A DNA stretch of 49,329 nucleotides. Origin: Propionivibrio dicarboxylicus (GTDB taxonomy: Bacteria > Pseudomonadota > Gammaproteobacteria > Burkholderiales > Rhodocyclaceae). Shown here in pieces: positions 44,789 to 49,329 of this stretch (positions within the stretch are counted from its first letter, which is position 1; every line of letters begins with the position of its first letter). A program made the translations under genes and the position numbers. The DNA lies in the NCBI GenBank assembly GCA_945902805.1, contig CAMDMZ010000035.1, positions 1 through 49,329 of the forward strand, given 5' to 3'. Under the pieces are notes generated by a model. That model was not told the origin of the DNA, made no database searches, and worked only from the letters and a program-made list of their open reading frames with translations.

Positions 44789-45970
44789 TTAATTCAATAT
44801 CCATCGCACAATTGTACGGATATCGGAATCGCTTACATTCGAGTTTGGCGGCATTGGAATCGCTCCCCACGAGCCCGATCCTCCACTCTTTACTTTGCTA
44901 ACCAACGCTTGCTCTGAATTCCCGTTTGATCCGTACCGCCGACGAACATCCTGAAATGACGGACCAACAATTCGTTTATCAACGGCGTGACACGCGAAGC
45001 AACCACTCTTTGTGGCGAGAGTCTTGGCAGACTCCGGATTAACTCGACTATAAGTGGATGATGTGGTTTCCGAGTAGGCGTTATTGGAACACCGTCCTCC
45101 AACACACTGGCTAGTAAGTCCCGCACATTCGGTGCTTCGATCACAACTACCGCCGTCGCCGACCTGGTCACCGCATCTTCCCTGAATACAGTAAAGGCCA
45201 GTACTACATTCGCCATCACTCTGGCATCCGCCCCTATAAGGCTTGCGAGTGTCTGTTGCAACATAATCGTCGCCTGTACAGGTGCCGCTAGAGGAGCAGC
45301 GACTTTTCAAGCCTGCACACTCCGTATCCCGATTACAGCTACCCCCGAACTTAACTTGTTGGCGGCAGCTTCCTTGTATACAGTAAAGACCGCTACTGCA
45401 TTCGCCATCACTTTGACAATTACCTGGGTAAGCCATTCGTGCGGCAGGAACGACGTAATCCTCGTCAGTGCATCGCCCGTTAGCCGAGCACCGGCTTTTC
45501 AGCCCCGCACATTCCGTATCGCGATCGCAGGTGCCACCCGAGCCCACCTGTTCGCGGCAACTGCCTTTGATGCAGTAGAGGCCAGTGCCGCATTCGTTAT
45601 CTTTTCTACAGCTAGAGAGACCATTGACGATCGATGGTCCCAACGTACTGGCACCTGATCGACGGATATCGTGATTGCGACGAGCGGTTTCTGTGGTGAG
45701 CAATTCTTCAGCAGTGGATTTTCGGCTCTCTTTTTCTTTCAACTGCCGCAATTCTTCGCGAAGACGGGCGTTCTCGTGCATTTCGCTGATTCGTTGTTTG
45801 GCAGCGTCTACATACTGTCCTTTGGGGAACTGGCGGATATAAAGCTCATATTCCTCGGCGATATTACCTTTCGTTACAGACTTCCAGAAGCCTTCTTCGG
45901 TCGCGTCGGCAGCAAAACTATGCTGGAAACACAAGCTGCACAGCAACAACATTGCAAAGCGACGCAGCAT
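44789..45970 (-). CDS. Secreted Cys-rich repeat protein fused to cytochrome c
   Basis: A 393-residue exported protein. Signal peptide MLRRFAMLLLCSLCFQHSFA, then a short motif seen in bacterial caspase- and kinase-linked proteins (FWKSVTKGNIAEEYELYIRQ, residues 29-48, continued by FPKGQYVDAAKQRI), a coiled coil (60-95), three Cys repeats of about 64 residues (121-295, eight Cys each) and a class I cytochrome c domain (heme site CFACH at 324-328, Met373 in IPMPPNSN). The Cys spacing (ECSSGLYCIQGSC, then GGSCNRDTECAGL) resembles EB or Dickkopf-type disulfide modules better known from animals. No similar fusion is known to me. It lies 45 bases after the protease gene, probably in one operon. Confidence 0.75.
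   Translation of the reverse strand: MLRRFAMLLLCSLCFQHSFAADATEEGFWKSVTKGNIAEEYELYIRQFPKGQYVDAAKQRISEMHENARLREELRQLKEKESRKSTAEELLTTETARRNHDIRRSGASTLGPSIVNGLSSCRKDNECGTGLYCIKGSCREQVGSGGTCDRDTECAGLKSRCSANGRCTDEDYVVPAARMAYPGNCQSDGECSSGLYCIQGSCRQQVKFGGSCNRDTECAGLKSRCSSSGTCTGDDYVATDTRKPYRGGCQSDGECSTGLYCIQGRCGDQVGDGGSCDRSTECAGLTSQCVGGRCSNNAYSETTSSTYSRVNPESAKTLATKSGCFACHAVDKRIVGPSFQDVRRRYGSNGNSEQALVSKVKSGGSGSWGAIPMPPNSNVSDSDIRTIVRWILN
45086..45610 (-). repeat. Three tandem Cys-rich repeats
   Basis: Units of about 192 bp (residues 121-184, 185-248 and 249-295), each with eight cysteines and the core CxxDxECxxGLYCIxGxC. Copies are close in sequence, which suggests recent duplication. Confidence 0.85.
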
Positions 45971-46015
45971 CTGGTTATCGGTTCGCAATCGCGTCAAATT
46001 GACAAATCATTTGGG

Positions 46016-47236
46016 CTAATCTTTGTAAGGTTCATACCGGGTGGCCTTCAACTCCCCGTCGGGGTGGCGACCTATCAGATCCCACTTCCCGTCGAAATCC
46101 GTATCTTTAAGCGAGAAGTCCCATGTTCCGTCGCGATCCGTATCGAAAATGACTTGGTCAATTCGGCCATCCTTGTTGTTGTCAGCCACCATCGTAATCG
46201 GCTTCTTTGGATCGTAGGGCGTTCTGAGTTCAATGTCGGCCTTGCCGTCGCAGTCCGCATCGATACCACGCTTGGTCATCGTGTGCTCAGTGTCGGGACT
46301 GTCGTAAAGAATCTTGATCTTGCATTCGGGTTTTGCTGATGCAGTGTTTGTTTTTTGCGTAATTCGGCTACCTGGTGTGGCCAAGAAGCGCCGAATTTCA
46401 TCTGCAGCGACTGCGAAATTCAAACCCTCACCTTGGCCCTTGATGACGTTAATGCCGATGAGAATTCCTTCGTCGTTGATGAGAGGCCCCCCCGAATTCC
46501 CCGGATTGATAGGCGTTTGCGTCTGAATCACATCGGCCTTGAATTGACGTTGGTCGCCATACGTGTGCCAAGTAAAACCTTGCCGAATTTGACTGACGAC
46601 CCCCTTGGTATAGGTCCAACCACCCCCGGCTTTTGGATGGCCAATTGCATGCACGTCGGCGCCTACTCGCGCATCTTTGGTATAGCCCAGCAACAAGGGC
46701 CGAAATAACGTCGGAACCTTGTCTGGCCTGAGCAACGCAAGATCTGCTACATCGTCAACTTTGACAACTCGAGCTCGAATGCCGTCTCCATCTTGCAGCT
46801 CGCTTCCTTCTTTCAGAGGTTTGATGACCACAATGACCTCTGGCTGCTTTCCCACGACATGCCAATTCGTCAAAATATCGCCGGACTTGTTGATGAGGAC
46901 GCCCGACCCAAGACCCTCTTTAGTGATCACCAATACGACGGAACGCGAGAACGTTGAGTAAATCTGTGCGCCCCTCGTACTGCGCGGCAACTCATGGGGT
47001 TTCACCGTGATGATTCCTTGCGCCGGCTGCATTAACTGACCATCGTCAGGCGCAAGAGCCTTGAACTCGTCGAGTTCCTTCGCTACTTTTTCGTTAGCTC
47101 TATCGGCTTTTGTTGGTTTCCGTTGCGCGTGGTTGCCCAAGAGCATGGACTCAATGCTGCTGGTTGGCGCCGCATCGCCCGCCGATGCGGTGCCGATCGA
47201 CAGTAGGGCTAGTACGATGAGGCGAAGTAGGCTCAT
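46016..47236 (-). CDS. Secreted trypsin-like serine protease with Asp-rich calcium loops
   Basis: A 406-residue exported protease of the HtrA/S1C type. A signal peptide (cleavage near TASAGDAA) precedes a helical linker. The catalytic triad is visible: His126 (LTNWHVVG), Asp165 (DVADLALLRPD) and Ser248 (NPGNSGGPL). There is no PDZ domain. Instead residues 326-386 hold four EF-hand or thrombospondin-3-like loops: DADCDGKAD, DNNKDGRID, DTDRDGTWD and DTDFDGKWD. ATG 47236 is used; GTG 47242 is possible. Divergent from the RHH-FHA gene with a 154-bp gap. Confidence 0.85.
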   Translation of the reverse strand: MSLLRLIVLALLSIGTASAGDAAPTSSIESMLLGNHAQRKPTKADRANEKVAKELDEFKALAPDDGQLMQPAQGIITVKPHELPRSTRGAQIYSTFSRSVVLVITKEGLGSGVLINKSGDILTNWHVVGKQPEVIVVIKPLKEGSELQDGDGIRARVVKVDDVADLALLRPDKVPTLFRPLLLGYTKDARVGADVHAIGHPKAGGGWTYTKGVVSQIRQGFTWHTYGDQRQFKADVIQTQTPINPGNSGGPLINDEGILIGINVIKGQGEGLNFAVAADEIRRFLATPGSRITQKTNTASAKPECKIKILYDSPDTEHTMTKRGIDADCDGKADIELRTPYDPKKPITMVADNNKDGRIDQVIFDTDRDGTWDFSLKDTDFDGKWDLIGRHPDGELKATRYEPYKD

Positions 47237-47354
47237 GACCACGATTCCATGTCCAATTCTCCCCCAAACTGCTCTGAAAATGTTCGCAGCAGAATCGCGA
47301 GCAACCGGCCTATAACTAAAGACATAGGAATATCCAATGTGAAAAAGCGGGGTG

Positions 47355-47386
47355 TTGACAATGGAATTTCTAGTATTATGATACTA
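47355..47386 (+). promoter_or_regulatory. Promoter with overlapping palindromic operator
   Basis: TTGACA (47355-47360), 16 bases, TATGAT (47377-47382). The -10 lies inside a perfect inverted repeat TAGTAT-TATG-ATACTA (47371-47386). Transcription would start about two bases before the ATG at 47391, a nearly leaderless message. Autoregulation by the RHH domain of the first gene is the natural reading. Confidence 0.7.
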
Positions 47387-47390
47387 AATC

Positions 47391-47930
47391 ATGAGCAAGC
47401 GAAGTATCTATCTCGAGGGTGCCGTGACCTCGATTTCAATGGAGGATGCCTTCTGGCATGAGCTGGATCGCTATGCTTCGGTTCGAGGTGTTGCGTGGGC
47501 AGAGGTGGTCCGCGAGTGGTTGGAATATGCCACTCCCTCTGATAACCGATCAGCATCGATTAAAGAAACCATCCTAAATCTTCTTCGCCAGGAAGTGGAT
47601 CGTCTTCAATCAAAGGTCTCCCGTATTCGGGCACAGTGGCGTATTACGACGTCAAAAGGTGCAGCGCCCACGCTATTGGATGCAGAGGGGACCCGCCTCA
47701 TCATCGGCCGCGAGCAGCCAGCCGACATCGTCATATCAGACGACGAGGTATCGCGAAGGCATGCGATGTTGGTGACTGACAACGAGCGTTGGTGGCTTAT
47801 CGACCTTAATAGTAAGAATGGCACGTACGTGCGCAATAAGCGGATTCAGGTTGTGGAACTCGCCATTGGCACCGAATTTTCAGTGGGACAAGCGCGAATC
47901 GCCCTGATGAACTCAGAGGTGCTGGCATGA
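47391..47930 (+). CDS. RHH_4-FHA fusion protein
   Basis: A 179-residue protein. Residues 1-50 fit the RHH_4 ribbon-helix-helix pattern (SIYLEGAVTSISMEDAFWHEL), a DNA-binding dimer. A helical linker (about 55-80) joins a C-terminal FHA domain (about 95-175: IIGREQPADIVISDDEVSRRHA, NSKNGTYVRN), which binds phosphothreonine. A transcription factor controlled directly by a phosphorylated partner is suggested. It overlaps the PP2C gene by ATGA. The combination is rare as far as I know. Confidence 0.8.
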   Translation: MSKRSIYLEGAVTSISMEDAFWHELDRYASVRGVAWAEVVREWLEYATPSDNRSASIKETILNLLRQEVDRLQSKVSRIRAQWRITTSKGAAPTLLDAEGTRLIIGREQPADIVISDDEVSRRHAMLVTDNERWWLIDLNSKNGTYVRNKRIQVVELAIGTEFSVGQARIALMNSEVLA

Positions 47931-48928
47931 CCATTCGTTCGGCCTCGGGAACCCATGTGGGCCTCGTCAGGGAGCATAACGAAGACAGCTATCTGGCACG
48001 TCCCGATCTGGGTTTGTGGGTAGTGGCAGATGGCATGGGGGGGCACCTTGCCGGCGAGGTCGCGAGTCAAATCGCCGTCAATGAAATGGCGCTTCGAGTC
48101 GCCCAAGGTGAAACGCTGGCGAGTGCGGTGGCAGCGACCCATCATGCCGTATTGGCAGCGGTAGCTCGTGGAGAAGGCCAACCTGGGATGGGCACGACTC
48201 TCGTCGCCCTACAGATTAAGGACATGCAGTACCAAATTGCGTGGGTTGGCGATAGTCGTGCCTACTTGATGGGGGCGCATGGCTTCCGTCAGCTCTCGCG
48301 TGATCACTCCTTTGTGCAACAACTTCTCGATGCCGGCGCAATTGGCGAAGCGGAGGCCCTACAGCATCCGGATCGAAATGTCGTCACTCAGGCCATAGGC
48401 ACGCCCGGCATGGCCAACGTCAGAGTTGATACGGTGGAAGGACAGCTTTTTCAGGGCGATCAAGTTCTGCTGTGCAGCGATGGTTTGACCAGTGAGGTCA
48501 GCAATCCGCGTATCCATGAACTCTTAGCCAGTCCCGGCAATGAAGCCGCAAAGCTGGAGACATTGATTGCCGCCGCACTTGTTCATGGTGGCTCGGATAA
48601 CGTCACCGTGGTACTGGTATCAGCCCCCGCCGATGCACCCGAGCATCCGCAGCGTGGTAGCACTGTTCCCATCGACAGCCGCCTACTTAATCGCGCAATC
48701 ACCAACAATAGAGCTAAACAAACTCATGCCGTCATCTGGGCCAGCGTTACCGGTGCGCTTCTGGCGCTTTTACTGGCCATCGGCTGGACGATGAAAGACA
48801 AGATTACTGGCCAAGCGGCCACTACAGAACCATCGACAATCCAAATTTCACCTGGTTTAAACACCAACAATCCTGTGTCCCGCCCACAAAAAGGGGAGAA
48901 AAATGCTGAAGCTCCAATTCAAAAATAA
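47927..48928 (+). CDS. PP2C serine/threonine phosphatase with C-terminal membrane anchor
   Basis: A 333-residue protein. PP2C motifs are intact: VGLVREHNEDSYL, VADGMGGHLAGE, GMGTTLVAL, VGDSRAYL and GGSDNVTVVLV. After residue 230 a linker leads to one transmembrane segment (about 265-284, AVIWASVTGALLALLLAIGW) and a short tail, so the catalytic domain lies in the cytoplasm. PP2C proteins of this kind reverse Hanks-type kinases; no kinase is in the window. Overlaps both neighbours. Confidence 0.9.
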   Translation: MTIRSASGTHVGLVREHNEDSYLARPDLGLWVVADGMGGHLAGEVASQIAVNEMALRVAQGETLASAVAATHHAVLAAVARGEGQPGMGTTLVALQIKDMQYQIAWVGDSRAYLMGAHGFRQLSRDHSFVQQLLDAGAIGEAEALQHPDRNVVTQAIGTPGMANVRVDTVEGQLFQGDQVLLCSDGLTSEVSNPRIHELLASPGNEAAKLETLIAAALVHGGSDNVTVVLVSAPADAPEHPQRGSTVPIDSRLLNRAITNNRAKQTHAVIWASVTGALLALLLAIGWTMKDKITGQAATTEPSTIQISPGLNTNNPVSRPQKGEKNAEAPIQK

Positions 48929-49226
48929 CGCCCATCCCGAAGTAGCCGTCAATGAAATGCGGCTCACTATTGGACGGGACAAAGCCAACCAGGTTGCTTT
49001 GGAGCAGGCCGGCATTTCAGGATTTCATGCCGAGATACACAATGAAGACGGCAAACTGCTGCTGGTCGATTTGGGCAGTACCAATGGCACCTTAGTCAAT
49101 GGCACCCGAATCCAGGGACGGCGCGAGATCAAGCTTTGGGACACCATCCAGATTGACACCGTCGAATTTGAAATTGTTGACTGCGTATTTCACGCCATCG
49201 TGACCGGTGATTTCGCCAAAGCGTGA
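48903..49226 (+). CDS. FHA domain protein, 3' end replaced by an IS-like end
   Basis: A 107-residue protein. The FHA core is present (MRLTIGRDKANQVALEQAGISG with FHAEIHNEDGK, then DLGSTNGTLVNGTRI). GGGGAG precedes the ATG, which is 26 bases inside the PP2C gene. The last 13 or so residues (from about CVFHAIVTG) are coded by the repeat ladder of an IS21-like end, so the native C-terminus is lost. A longer original protein is likely. Confidence 0.75.
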   Translation: MLKLQFKNNAHPEVAVNEMRLTIGRDKANQVALEQAGISGFHAEIHNEDGKLLLVDLGSTNGTLVNGTRIQGRREIKLWDTIQIDTVEFEIVDCVFHAIVTGDFAKA

Positions 49227-49329
49227 CCGCCGTTTCACGGAAGCGTGACCGCGATTTCGCGGTTATCGTGACCGATGGCAAGGATGTTGTATGGATAGTT
49301 GAAGGTAGCCTCGCCGCTTTTTTTGAAAG
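49177..49329. mobile_element. Terminal repeat ladder of an IS21-like element (left end)
   Basis: Five GTGACCG-like repeats at 49177, 49200, 49223, 49245 and 49268, 22-23 bases apart, with TTTC-G in the middle of each unit. Regularly spaced multiple transposase-binding repeats at the ends are typical of IS21-family elements. No transposase gene start is visible before the window ends. Confidence 0.55.

Larger units (their letters stand above)
34923..49329. mobile_element. Gamma-mobile-trio-like integrative island (right end outside window)
   Basis: Starts at the break in the HNH gene and includes the recombinase trio, coiled-coil protein, helicase and six cargo genes. It lacks the dispersed 24-bp repeat seen eight times in the 34 kb to the left and has AT-richer intergenic regions by eye. 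The right boundary is not reached; an IS21-like end at 49.2 kb is nested in or next to it. Extent to the right and the left junction (to a few bases) are inferred. Confidence 0.6.

Noticed and set aside
1-49329. CRISPR arrays, tRNA or rRNA genes
   Set aside because: No regularly spaced repeats with unique spacers and no RNA gene pattern was seen. The only regular ladder is the IS21-like end at 49.2 kb.

Overview
The window looks like a chromosomal segment of a Betaproteobacterium, most likely Rhodocyclales-like. The basis is the rpe-gph-trpE-trpG-trpD-trpC order, a beta-type minor-pilin operon (pilE, fimT, pilV, pilW, pilX, pilY1), a YgiQ radical SAM protein and a high-GC coding style. No rRNA, tRNA or CRISPR array was seen. 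The assignment is inference from gene content, not from a marker gene.

Left part (1-14.6 kb): a secreted TPR protein (minus strand); a remnant of a 2-hydroxyacid dehydrogenase coupled to an MFS permease and a small CbiX chelatase; then a likely operon of RND adaptor, sulfide:quinone oxidoreductase-like flavoprotein, RND permease and DUF2892 protein. A signalling cluster follows: CHASE-PAS-PAS histidine kinase, receiver-HATPase regulator and receiver-PAS-SpoIIE phosphatase.

Middle (14.6-34.7 kb): on the minus strand rpe-gph-[trpL]-trpE-DUF4160-DUF2442-trpG-trpD-trpC. A 29-residue leader peptide with four Trp codons lies between gph and trpE and points to attenuation. A TusE/DsrC-like gene is alone on the plus strand. 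A type IV minor pilin operon with a very large PilY1 and a TonB-like last gene follows, then ygiQ. Eight copies of a 24-bp dispersed repeat lie between 1 and 34 kb, five of them inside or at the end of reading frames. None was seen in the island to the right.

Right part (34.9-49.3 kb): a mobile island that appears to have cut an HNH endonuclease gene, leaving only its C-terminal third next to ygiQ. It starts with genes that resemble the gamma-mobile-trio (tyrosine recombinase GmtY, large integrase GmtZ, GmtX), then a coiled-coil protein and a RecD2-like helicase, all tightly coupled. The cargo is an unknown 345-residue protein; a secreted protein with three 8-Cys repeats fused to cytochrome c; a secreted trypsin-like protease with four Asp-rich calcium-type loops; and, divergently, an RHH-FHA protein behind its own palindromic operator, a PP2C phosphatase and a second FHA protein. 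This last gene runs into a ladder of repeats typical of an IS21-type end. The cargo resembles a phospho-signalling system linked to periplasmic effectors and is the best candidate here for an undescribed system. Its kinase, if any, would lie past the right edge.
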